From: an uncultured Hyphomicrobiales bacterium
Lineage (GTDB): Bacteria; Pseudomonadota; Alphaproteobacteria; Rhizobiales; Beijerinckiaceae
Reading direction: 5' to 3'
Assembly (NCBI GenBank): GCA_903847605.1
Contig: CAINED010000021.1
Coordinates: 124,001 to 188,000 of the forward strand
Length of the DNA stretch: 64,000 nt
The notes beneath the pieces are model-generated. The model saw only the letters and a list, made by a program, of their open reading frames with translations. It did not search any database and had not been told where the DNA came from. Positions 9,873 to 17,370 of this stretch are shown piece after piece. The first letter of the stretch is position 1; every line of letters starts with the position of its first letter. The position numbers were made by a program, and so were the translations under genes.

Positions 9873-10436
9873 ATGCGAACCCCGAAGCGCTCCGGCCTCC
9901 GCCTCGTCGCTCGCCTCATACTGGCACGACGGATATTGGGGCGGCTATTTGATTCAAAGCTGCCATACGAATTGAGCGCATATGAAAAGGCTTCCGGTAT
10001 TTCGATGCCGGTGTCCTTACTAAGCGAGGACCGGAAACTCACGCGGTCCATTATTGTGACGCGAAAGAAAGGTTTCGAGTCCGAACCGCCGGAAGTCGAT
10101 TTTAGATGGCGCGGCGATGAAGGCGGGCGCAACATCAAGACGAATGTGGAAGAGCTGAAAAGGCTACACACGCAGGTTTCAAATTTCCTGCAGCTTCACG
10201 CGGCAGGCGTCCCGACGCGATCGGTCGCACGGTCACCGATACAAAAGAGCCCGATCGGTCTTTTTGCGGACGGACCAGACCCTGCGCGGATCACGACGGT
10301 GTGTTATTCAAAAAGGGGCTATCCGGTCGCGGCACAATTCACCTCTCTGCGTGATATAGAAATATTCCGCAACGACTTGGAGCAGCTTATCTCATGGGCG
10401 GAGGCCGCGACCATATCTTCCGATCTGGTCAACTGA
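9873..10436 (+). CDS. Hypothetical protein
   Basis: 187 residues if read from ATG 9873; the later ATG at 10005 (MPVSLLSEDRKL) is equally possible and would remove a basic N-terminus of uncertain origin. No recognised domain, signal peptide or membrane segment. The C-terminal half (ARITTVCYSKRGYPVAAQF, then FRNDLEQLISWAEAA) looks like a small alpha/beta fold. Its composition is less GC-biased than its neighbours, which together with the sparse, AT-richer DNA after it suggests transferred or decaying sequence. It starts 10 bp after the VOC dioxygenase stop. Coding status is probable, not certain. Confidence 0.45.
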   Translation: MRTPKRSGLRLVARLILARRILGRLFDSKLPYELSAYEKASGISMPVSLLSEDRKLTRSIIVTRKKGFESEPPEVDFRWRGDEGGRNIKTNVEELKRLHTQVSNFLQLHAAGVPTRSVARSPIQKSPIGLFADGPDPARITTVCYSKRGYPVAAQFTSLRDIEIFRNDLEQLISWAEAATISSDLVN

Positions 10437-10874
10437 CGAAGTCACAACATGCTGGCAAAGGCTCCAATGGCTGCGCCCAAGTCGTGATTGATGCACAAGC
10501 CCCTAAGGCGCCCGCGTTACATGCGGAATTAGCATGGCTGCTGCGCTGCATGCGAATGACGATGCGCAGCGCAAGGCGACGCGCATTTCTATTCGGACGC
10601 AACATAAGCGTCGATCGGAATTCTCGACATCGAGCGCGAAAAACCGCTGGGCAACAGCTCTTTCTCTACTCTCACCAATTGAATAATGCAGGACGATCAA
10701 CGAGAATTCTCGGACGAAAGCACAATGTTCAAAGGCCTCTCGCTTGTAAAACTGCAGCCAAATTGAACGGAACGTGATGATTAAATTTGCGTAATGAACG
10801 CTATTTGATGTCGCCGCAGTGCAACATAGGTGTTAGAGGCTGGTTATCGCGACTCGAACCTGCGGGGGTTCCTC
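10437..10874. other. Intergenic stretch, 438 bp, no supported gene
   Basis: This stretch is visibly less GC-rich than its surroundings and holds only short frames without start contexts or codon bias. I see no tRNA cloverleaf: the GGTTATCGCGACTCGAACC-like string near 10842 lacks partner arms. The last 100 bases probably contain the promoter of the microprotein at 10875; an AT-rich patch (ATTAAATTTGCGTAATG) lies at about 10780-10798, but no convincing -35/-10 pair is visible. Confidence 0.5.
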
Positions 10875-10961
10875 ATGTTGCAGACACTCGACAAGGCGCT
10901 GACGCCGCTCGCATGGGCAACGATCATCGCCATGGTTATCCTGAGTATCTTCATTTCGTGA
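10875..10961 (+). CDS. 28-residue single-pass membrane microprotein
   Basis: An ATG with a strong GGGGG ribosome site about 6-7 bases upstream begins 28 codons: a polar amphipathic start (MLQTLDKALTPLAW) followed by an uninterrupted hydrophobic helix (ATIIAMVILSIFIS) and a TGA. That is one transmembrane segment with a short cytoplasmic or surface helix, resembling known bacterial single-TM microproteins. A compact hairpin follows 6 bases after the stop codon, which supports a discrete short transcript. I do not recognise a named family. Being so short, it would be missed by standard gene callers. Confidence 0.6.
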   Translation: MLQTLDKALTPLAWATIIAMVILSIFIS

Positions 10962-10967
10962 ATGCAG

Positions 10968-10995
10968 GGGCCGGCTCACGCCGGCCCTTTCGTTT
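10968..10995 (+). terminator. Hairpin terminator after the microprotein (possibly bidirectional)
   Basis: Perfect 8-bp stem GGGCCGGC (10968-10975) / GCCGGCCC (10980-10987), loop TCAC, then TTTCGTTTCG. The T-tract is interrupted, so termination would be moderate. It also lies just beyond the 3' end of the convergent MFS gene (stop at 11019). Confidence 0.6.
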
Positions 10996-11018
10996 CGCTT
11001 GACGGTCAACGCGGCTTT

Positions 11019-12245
11019 TCAGATTTCGAGCGCCTCTTTCATCGACGCCCTGCTCTTGAGAAACCACAACCCGGCAACCAGGCTGATGGCGGCGGCCAGA
11101 GCATAGGACCAGCGCAAGCCCGTCCATTCCGCGATGCCGCCGAACACCAGCGCGCCCAGCGCCGGCGTTCCCCGAAATACGAGGGTATAGAGCGACATCA
11201 CCCGCGCCCGCAGGCTGTCGTCCACGGCCGATTGCACCAGCGCCTGGACGCTGACCGAGAGCGTGTTCAGCGTGTAGCCGGACAGCGCGCAGAAAATGAC
11301 TCCGACCCAGAGTCTGTCCGTCGCCACCAGGCCAAAGGTGGCAACGACAAGACCGAAGAGCCCGGTGAAAGCCGCCGTCGTCAGCCCGGCCGCCCGGCCT
11401 CGCATCGCGACCGCCGTCGCGCTGATCATGGCGCCGACGCCCATCGCCGATGTCAGCCAGGCCAGACCGACGGCGTCCGACTTGAAGACAGCCTCGGCGA
11501 ATCCCGGCAGCATTTCCTGGAGCGGACGCAGGCAGGCCGAGGCGACCAGGAGCATCAGGAGCAGCGGGCCGATCCCGCGATGCTCGCGGACATAGGCGAA
11601 GCCGCCCGCAATATCCGAGAGAAAGCCTTTGCGACTGTTGTGCCGTTCGGGCGGCGGCACGTGCATCATGTGCATGAAGATCGAGAAGACGAACGTCCCG
11701 ACGAGATGGCCCCAGAAGGCGCCGAGCACGCCCCAGACGGGAATGATCAAGGCCGCGATTGCCGGTCCGACGAAACGGCTTGCCTGAAAGAGCGCGGAAT
11801 CGAGCGAGACGGCCGCCGCCACCAGCGGACGGGGCACAGTATGCGGCACGGTCGCATGCCGCGCAGCCCCGCCGAACGTCTGCACGACGCCAAGGGCAAG
11901 GGTGAGAACAAGCAGAAGTTCGATGGTCATCCACCCCGCCATCATGGCGGCGACGACGCAAGCGCACTGCACGAACTGCAGCCACTGCGTCAGCCGCAAC
12001 GCGTTGACCGGCACCACCCGGTCGATCGCCGCGCCGGCGAAGGGCGACAGGAAAAAGACGGGGATGAGGTCGGCAGCGGCAATCACGCCGAGCCACGCGG
12101 GCGAGCGCGTCAGCTCCCAGGCGAGCCAACCGACGCCGACGCGATACATCCACGAGGATATAGCGTGCGGCCCGAGGCCGATCATGAACAGCGCGTAATT
12201 GCGATGGCGGAACACCTCGATGATCGGCTGAAGGCGGGCGCTCAT
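11019..12245 (-). CDS. MFS transporter, EntS/MFS_3-like exporter
   Basis: 408 residues with about 12 hydrophobic segments. The N-terminus (FRHRNYALFMIGLGPHAISSWMYRVGVGWL, recognisable by FRHRNYALFMIG) and the LSPFAGAAIDRV loop after TM2 are typical of the MFS_3 group, which includes the enterobactin exporter EntS and related small-molecule exporters. ATG at 12245 is chosen (MSARLQPIIEVF), with GAGGA rather far upstream; an upstream in-frame ATG at 12323 would add 26 residues without similarity. It is divergent from the SET/ATP-grasp gene across 189 bp, so a shared control region and a link to that pathway are plausible but unproven. Confidence 0.8.
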   Translation of the reverse strand: MSARLQPIIEVFRHRNYALFMIGLGPHAISSWMYRVGVGWLAWELTRSPAWLGVIAAADLIPVFFLSPFAGAAIDRVVPVNALRLTQWLQFVQCACVVAAMMAGWMTIELLLVLTLALGVVQTFGGAARHATVPHTVPRPLVAAAVSLDSALFQASRFVGPAIAALIIPVWGVLGAFWGHLVGTFVFSIFMHMMHVPPPERHNSRKGFLSDIAGGFAYVREHRGIGPLLLMLLVASACLRPLQEMLPGFAEAVFKSDAVGLAWLTSAMGVGAMISATAVAMRGRAAGLTTAAFTGLFGLVVATFGLVATDRLWVGVIFCALSGYTLNTLSVSVQALVQSAVDDSLRARVMSLYTLVFRGTPALGALVFGGIAEWTGLRWSYALAAAISLVAGLWFLKSRASMKEALEI

Positions 12246-12434
12246 GTTCTTGTTCGTGCTTTCCTCGTCGCGCCCTCGCGGCGATCCATTTGCAACAGTC
12301 TGCGGAAAAACGGGGAGAGACAACCGGTCTGGAAATTTTATCCTTGGATATTCAGTTTCAATTCATTTACGGCGCGCAATAGAAGCAATACACAAATTCA
12401 GTTTTGGGGCCAGTTGCAGGGGACGAGGTCCAGT
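12246..12434. promoter_or_regulatory. Divergent control region between MFS exporter and SET/ATP-grasp cluster
   Basis: 189 bp, clearly AT-richer than its flanks. It holds two exact copies of ATTCAGTTT (12350-12358 and 12396-12404) 46 bp apart, which could be binding half-sites, and a GGACGAGG ribosome site at 12421-12428 for the plus-strand gene. I could not assign a confident -35/-10 pair. Confidence 0.4.
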
Positions 12435-14066
12435 ATGCCGTCAGCCAAAAGAGCCGTCAGCCGCAAGGCGCCGATCGAAGCGCCTGCTATTCAGCTGGAA
12501 AAGATCGTCAACCGCCGCGCGCCACGCATCCTTCTCGACCACGGCCCCTATGGCGACATCGTCAAGGCGGCAGGCGCGTTCAAGACCGGCGAGCGGATTT
12601 TCTATCTGTCCGGCGACATCATCGACCATCCGACCAAGTACACGATCCAGCTCGACGAGCATGACCATGTGCTGACCCGCGACAGCATGTGGCAATCCAT
12701 GAACCACGGCTGCGAGCCGAACGTGCGGATCGATGTGGAAAAGCGCGAGATGGTCGCCGCGCGCCCGATCAAGAAGGGCGAAGAGTTCAATTTCAACTAC
12801 AATACGACCGAATGGGCGATGGCCTCGCCCTTTCCCTGCGGCTGCGGCGCGCCGACCTGCGCTGGCGAAATCCGCGGCTTCAAATATCTTACGGAAGCGC
12901 AGCGCGCGCCCCTGCGCGATCTCGTTTCGCCCTATATCGCTCGCCGTTGGGCGGAAGCTGTCGATACGCCCGCGCCAAGCGTGCGCACGCTACGACCGGA
13001 AGTTCAGCTTCTCGCCCCCTATATGATCGAGAACGGCGTGGCCGTGAGCCCGGACTACGATGTCGATTCCTTCCGGAACGAGTTGAAGGGCTGGTTCGAG
13101 CCGCTGAACCTCGACTATGTCTGGCATCCCGTCACCCTCGGGACCATCGACGAGGTGGTCGCGCGCCTCGAACAGCGCATGAGCGATAAGGCGATCGTCG
13201 TCCTGAACCTGTGCGACGGTTCGGAGGACGACGGCTATCCCGGCAAGAGCCTCGTCACAGCGTTGGCGCGTGCGGGATTGCCCTATAGCGGCGCGGGCAG
13301 CACGTTCTACGAAGTCACGACATCCAAACTTGCGACCAAGCGCCTCCTGCGCGCCTCTGGCGTCTCGACCGGCGAATTCGTGGTCATCGAAGATGCCGAA
13401 CGGGATCTTCCGGTGGCGGTCGAAAAGATCGGCTATCCGCTCTTCATCAAGCCGGACATATCCGCCGGCAGCTACGGCATCAGTCTCGATTCGGTCTGCT
13501 ACGATCTGGAATCGGCGCGCGCCAAGGCCGAAAAGCTGCAGGGCGACAAGTATTTCTACTCCTGCGCCGTTTTCGCAGAACCCTTCATCGACGGGCGCGA
13601 GTTTACCGTGCTTGTGGTCGAGGATCCGACGCAGCCGCTCGGGCTTTATGTCCTGCCGCCCGGCGAGCGCGTCTTCGACAAGCGCGTGCCTGCGAACGAG
13701 CGCTTCCTCGCCTACGAGCGCTACTGGGAGCTTCCCGAAGAGCAAAGGCGCATACCTGAAGGCGAGCCCTATTACTGGTATCGCAGCGCGCCCGACGATC
13801 TGCGCGAGGAAATCGCCACGCTCGCGCGGCGCGCCGTTCGCGCGGTCGATGGCGCAGGCTATGCCCGCGTGGACATCCGTCGCTCGGAGAAACTCGGCAA
13901 GCTCTTCGTGCTCGAAGTGAATGCGCAGTGCGGTCTTTCGACCGACGATTCCTCGACGGTCGGCAGCCTGCTCAACCTGGCCGGCAAGAAAATGTCCGAG
14001 ATGATGGAGCGAGTGCTCGACCACGCCCTGACCCGGGCGCGGCGTCCGAACCCGCATAGCGCCTGA
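12435..14066 (+). CDS. SET-domain / ATP-grasp ligase fusion protein
   Basis: 543 residues in two parts. Residues about 22-150 form a SET methyltransferase domain: MNHGCEPN (89-96) is the NHS/C-type SAM motif, KKGEEFNFNY (113-122) the second signature, and Cys135/Cys137/Cys142 in FPCGCGAPTCAGE form a post-SET zinc site. Residues about 190-535 form a D-Ala-D-Ala-ligase-type ATP-grasp domain: the phosphate-contacting Lys339 (LFIKPDISAGSYG), the AEPFIDGREFTV strand with Glu382, and the metal-binding end FVLEVNAQCGLS (Glu494, Asn496). So one chain should both methylate and form an amide or peptide bond, or methylate what it ligates. Its ATP-grasp half is a close paralogue of the gene at 16179. It heads a plus-strand cluster with an ABC exporter. 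Start: ATG 12435 with GGACGAGG 6-7 bases upstream. Substrate unknown. Confidence 0.85.
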   Translation: MPSAKRAVSRKAPIEAPAIQLEKIVNRRAPRILLDHGPYGDIVKAAGAFKTGERIFYLSGDIIDHPTKYTIQLDEHDHVLTRDSMWQSMNHGCEPNVRIDVEKREMVAARPIKKGEEFNFNYNTTEWAMASPFPCGCGAPTCAGEIRGFKYLTEAQRAPLRDLVSPYIARRWAEAVDTPAPSVRTLRPEVQLLAPYMIENGVAVSPDYDVDSFRNELKGWFEPLNLDYVWHPVTLGTIDEVVARLEQRMSDKAIVVLNLCDGSEDDGYPGKSLVTALARAGLPYSGAGSTFYEVTTSKLATKRLLRASGVSTGEFVVIEDAERDLPVAVEKIGYPLFIKPDISAGSYGISLDSVCYDLESARAKAEKLQGDKYFYSCAVFAEPFIDGREFTVLVVEDPTQPLGLYVLPPGERVFDKRVPANERFLAYERYWELPEEQRRIPEGEPYYWYRSAPDDLREEIATLARRAVRAVDGAGYARVDIRRSEKLGKLFVLEVNAQCGLSTDDSSTVGSLLNLAGKKMSEMMERVLDHALTRARRPNPHSA

Positions 14067-14251
14067 GCAAATGGCCACGCTCCCTGCGGCGCGTGGCAAG
14101 GTGAAATGCAATTCCTATCAGCAGCTTGCCCGGAGTTATCCGGCATTCAGGCAGCATTCATGCGCCCGGTGTGAACGTGTCCATTGCGTGCTGACGAAAT
14201 GATCCGGCGGGGGCCCGGACGCCAGAGCGCCGGTTTCGAGGACATTTCACC
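14067..14251. other. Spacer between SET/ATP-grasp gene and small ORF
   Basis: Part of a 323-bp gap between recognised large genes (14067-14389). A hairpin GCCACGC (14074-14080) / GCGTGGC (14091-14097) with a 10-base loop follows the stop codon but lacks a T-run, so it may be an mRNA-stability element rather than a terminator. No other signal recognised; the rest of the gap is the small ORF at 14252. Confidence 0.4.
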
Positions 14252-14374
14252 GTGACGCCCGCTCATTCCATTCCGCGGCTTGCCATTCTGCGGCTTGCCG
14301 TTTCGTGGCTGACGCTGCCCGCGCTCCGTGCGCTGCTGGCCCGCGCCAGGAGCGGCCGTAGCATGTTCCGTTAG
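14252..14374 (+). CDS. Putative 40-residue small cationic ORF in the SET/ATP-grasp cluster
   Basis: GTG start with GAGGA 9 bases upstream (14238-14242), 40 codons, TAG at 14372, and only 15 bp before the ABC exporter. The peptide is strongly basic and hydrophobic with no Lys, Asp or Glu and about eight Arg. It contains imperfect five-residue repeats (IPRLA, ILRLA, VSWLT) that mirror a 15-bp tandem DNA repeat (about 14269-14313). About three quarters of its third codon positions are G or C, as in neighbouring genes. It could be a membrane-active or exported peptide, a leader peptide, or chance. It lacks the acidic/Ser/Thr core seen in graspetide precursors, so calling it the ATP-grasp substrate would be speculation. 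Confidence 0.35.
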   Translation: MTPAHSIPRLAILRLAVSWLTLPALRALLARARSGRSMFR

Positions 14375-14389
14375 TCCGGAGCGCGCTTC

Positions 14390-16171
14390 ATGCGGGATAT
14401 GTTCTTCAGCATCGCCGGTTACGCCAAGCGCTATCGCCTGACTGTTTTTCTGCTGTTCGGCGGCCTCGTTCTCGAAAGCCTCTATGACGTCGGCGTCCGC
14501 TATTCGATGAAGTTCGTCATCGACAAGGCGGTGGTCGAAGGCGACATGCCCGCGCTCATGTTGATCCTTGCGGCGCTGGCGGTGGGGGCGGTGATTTTCA
14601 ATTTCGTCGTCATCGCCTGCGACTATTACTGGGCGCGCATCGGCGGCAGGATCGTCAACGACATCCGCTTCGACATGTTCAACCACCTGCAGTCCCTGCC
14701 GGTGGGCTACTACCGCCGCCAGTCGTCCGGCGATCTGTCGGCGCGGTTCAACGCCGATGTCGGGCAGATCGAAAACGGCATGATCCTCGCCTTTCCGATG
14801 GCGATGGCCGGCCTCGTCGAAATCATAACCACGCTCGGCCTGATGCTGTTCGTCCACCCGATCCTCGCGGGCATCGCCGCGATCGGGATCATTTTCAGCC
14901 TGCTGGTGCCGCGCGTCATACAGGGCAAGGCGCTCGACGCCTCCTTCGTGCTGCGCAGCGAGGAAGGCCGGATGATGGGCCATGTGCAGGAAAATCTCGG
15001 GGGGCAAAGCGTCATCAAGGCCTATGGCCTCGAAAACCATGCCTCGAAGGATTTTTCGAAAAGGCTCGACGAGTTGCTGGTCAAGCTCGCCCGCGCGAAT
15101 TTCCTGTCCTATCTCGTCTCGCGCCTGCCGAGCCTGTCCTTCCTGATGCTCCAGCTTGTCGTCCTCGGCGTCGGCGGCTGGCTCACCATCAACGGACGCA
15201 TCACGGTCGGCGATCTCGTCGCCTATCAGGCGCTGCTCATCGGCCTGAACTCGGCAATCCATAATCTCACATGGATGGTGCCGTCCTTCATCGACGCCAC
15301 CGCCGGCTGGCAGCGCATCCGCGAAATTCTCGACGAACCGCTCGGCATCCAGGACCGGCCGGGCGCGCGCGATCTCGGCCGCTTCCTGACGTCCATCGAC
15401 GTGGAAAAGGTGAGCTTCAAATATCCGACGGCGGAAGTGGCAACGCTCAATCGCGTCGATCTGAAGATCGAAGCCGGACAATATGTCGTTTTCGTCGGAC
15501 GAAGCGGCGCGGGCAAGAGTTCGATCATCAACCTGATCCTGCGCTTCTACGAAGTGACGGACGGCCGCATTCTCGTCGACGGACAGGATCTGCGCGATGT
15601 GACCATGCGGTCCCTGCGTTCGCAGATCGGACTTGTTTCGCAGGAGATCACGCTTTTCGACATGTCCGTGCGCGACAATATTCGTCTGGGCGCGCTCGAC
15701 GCAACGGACGAGGACGTGATCGCGGCCGCCAAGGGCGCGGAAATCCACGATCTCATCATGACTTTGCCCGAGGGCTACGACACGTTCGCGGGAACGTCTG
15801 GCTCGCGTTTTTCCGGCGGCGAACGCCAGCGCGTCGCCCTCGCCCGCGCGCTGGTGCGCAAGCCCGCCATTCTGGTGCTCGACGAATTTTCTTCGGCGCT
15901 CGACCCGACCACGGAAGCGGAAATCCTGCAGACGATCGGGCGCCTCAAGGGCACCTGCACGATCCTGTCGGTCACCCATCGCCTGTCGATGGCGGAGGCC
16001 GCCGACAAGGTCGTCGTCATGCGCGCCGGGCGCATCGTCGAAATTGGCACGCATGAGGAACTGATCGGCAAACGCGGAGAGTATTCGCGCCTGTGGAAAC
16101 GCGCGGTCAGCGAAGAAAGAGGCGGGCCCACGCCCCCTGAACCGGCGGCATCCGCCACGCCTTCGGATTGA
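14390..16171 (+). CDS. ABC exporter, fused permease and ATPase (type IV, MsbA/LmrA-like)
   Basis: 593 residues. Six TM helices in residues about 15-310 form an ABC_membrane domain, followed by a nucleotide-binding domain with Walker A GRSGAGKSS, Q-loop in VSQEITLFD, signature FSGGERQRVALARAL, Walker B ILVLDEFSSALD and switch His in VTHRLS. This half-transporter would act as a homodimer and export lipids, peptides or small hydrophobic molecules. No peptidase C39 domain is present. ATG 14390 has GGAG about 9 bases upstream. The next ATP-grasp gene starts 7 bp after the stop, so exporter and ligase are almost certainly co-transcribed, which points to export of the ligase product. Confidence 0.9.
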   Translation: MRDMFFSIAGYAKRYRLTVFLLFGGLVLESLYDVGVRYSMKFVIDKAVVEGDMPALMLILAALAVGAVIFNFVVIACDYYWARIGGRIVNDIRFDMFNHLQSLPVGYYRRQSSGDLSARFNADVGQIENGMILAFPMAMAGLVEIITTLGLMLFVHPILAGIAAIGIIFSLLVPRVIQGKALDASFVLRSEEGRMMGHVQENLGGQSVIKAYGLENHASKDFSKRLDELLVKLARANFLSYLVSRLPSLSFLMLQLVVLGVGGWLTINGRITVGDLVAYQALLIGLNSAIHNLTWMVPSFIDATAGWQRIREILDEPLGIQDRPGARDLGRFLTSIDVEKVSFKYPTAEVATLNRVDLKIEAGQYVVFVGRSGAGKSSIINLILRFYEVTDGRILVDGQDLRDVTMRSLRSQIGLVSQEITLFDMSVRDNIRLGALDATDEDVIAAAKGAEIHDLIMTLPEGYDTFAGTSGSRFSGGERQRVALARALVRKPAILVLDEFSSALDPTTEAEILQTIGRLKGTCTILSVTHRLSMAEAADKVVVMRAGRIVEIGTHEELIGKRGEYSRLWKRAVSEERGGPTPPEPAASATPSD

Positions 16172-16178
16172 CGCGCCG

Positions 16179-17303
16179 ATGCCCACCAGCGCTCATCCCA
16201 ACCTGAAACACGTGGTCGTCTTCGCCCCGTATATCGAGGAGAACGGCAAGCTCGTCAGCCCGCATTACGACCTGCCGGACTACAGGGCGGAGATCGCAGG
16301 CTGGCTGACAGCGCTCGGCCTGTCCTTCGAATGGCAGCCGATTACTGCGCGCAATCTCGCAGGCGTCGTCGCGCATTTGCGCGAACGCGCGCAAGTTCGC
16401 GACACGCTCGTCTTCAATCTCTGCGACGGATCGCAGTCCGATGGCTATCCCGGCGTCGAGGTCGTCGAAGCGCTGGAAACCGCCGGCGTTCCCTTCACCG
16501 GCGCAAACTCCGGCTTCTATCGCCTGACGACGGCCAAGTCCGCGATGAAGGAGGCGCTCGCAGCGCACGGCGTGCCGACAGCGCCGTTCAGGATGATCGA
16601 GGATATCGACGCAGACTTGCAAATTGCGGCGCGCGAGATCGGCTTTCCTCTGTTCATCAAGCCGGATGTGTCCGCGGGCAGCTACGGCATTCAGATCGAT
16701 TCCGTCTGCTACGATCTTGCCGCTGCGCGCCGAAAAGTCCTGCAATTGGAGGGGGGGCTGCACGGCCAGAGTTTCGAGGCCGGCGGTATCCTGGCGGAAA
16801 AGTTCATCGAGGGGCGCGAGTTCACCGTTCTCGCCGTGGAAGACGAAACCCAGCCTCTGGGGCTCTGGATATTGCCGCCGGGCGAGCGCGTTTTCGACAA
16901 GCGCGTGCCGCCGCGCGAGCGCTTTCTCGCCTTCGAGCGCTACTGGGCTTTGCCTGAAGCGGAAAGGCCTATTCCGGAGGGCGAACCCTACTACTGGTAT
17001 GCTTCGGCGCCGCCGGAACTTCGAGCGCAGCTTAAGGACATCGCACGCCGCGCCATGCGCGCGGTCGGCGGTACGGGCTATGGCCGCGTCGACCTCAGGC
17101 TCGACGAGCGCAGCGGCCAAATTTTCGTTCTCGAAGCCAATGCACAATGCGGCTTGTCGTCGGACGATTCCTCGACGGTGGGAAGCATGCTGAAGCTTGC
17201 CGGGGAAGACATCGTCGATGTGATTGCGCGCGTTCTGCGGCATGGTATGGAGCGTACCGCAACGGGATCGCAAATTCTTGTGGATGCGGACGCGCGTAGC
17301 TGA
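16179..17303 (+). CDS. Stand-alone ATP-grasp ligase, D-Ala-D-Ala-ligase-like
   Basis: 374 residues; one full ATP-grasp ligase aligned along its whole length with residues 190-535 of the SET/ATP-grasp protein at 12435. Shared blocks include APYIEENG/APYMIENG, FNLCDGS..DGYPG, FIKPD.SAGSYGI.., LPPGERVFDKRVP, and the EGEPYYWY segment. Catalytic residues: Lys161, Glu207, Asp305, Glu319 and Asn321. It has no SET domain. Ligases of this type join a carboxylate to an amine via an acyl phosphate, usually giving a dipeptide or amino-acid conjugate. Starts 7 bp after the ABC exporter. The tandem paralogy suggests successive additions of similar residues or a heteromeric ligase. Substrates unknown. Confidence 0.88.
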   Translation: MPTSAHPNLKHVVVFAPYIEENGKLVSPHYDLPDYRAEIAGWLTALGLSFEWQPITARNLAGVVAHLRERAQVRDTLVFNLCDGSQSDGYPGVEVVEALETAGVPFTGANSGFYRLTTAKSAMKEALAAHGVPTAPFRMIEDIDADLQIAAREIGFPLFIKPDVSAGSYGIQIDSVCYDLAAARRKVLQLEGGLHGQSFEAGGILAEKFIEGREFTVLAVEDETQPLGLWILPPGERVFDKRVPPRERFLAFERYWALPEAERPIPEGEPYYWYASAPPELRAQLKDIARRAMRAVGGTGYGRVDLRLDERSGQIFVLEANAQCGLSSDDSSTVGSMLKLAGEDIVDVIARVLRHGMERTATGSQILVDADARS

Positions 17304-17370
17304 TCATGTCTTCACATTCCGCCGCCCCCTACTGCGCGTCCAACCCCGGCATTTCGAAAGTCCGCGCTGC

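Noticed and set aside
10840-10874. Possible tRNA fragment (GCGACTCGAACCTGCG string)
   Set aside because: It resembles a T-arm, but no acceptor, D- or anticodon arm can be paired on either strand.
10962-12434. N-terminal extension of the SET/ATP-grasp protein (same open frame runs upstream to 10962)
   Set aside because: The extension is antisense to the MFS exporter and lacks protein-like composition; ATG 12435 has a good ribosome site.
14147-16186. 679-codon minus-strand frame antisense to the ABC exporter
   Set aside because: Low-complexity, Arg/Asp/His-rich translation without domains; the sense gene has complete ABC motifs.
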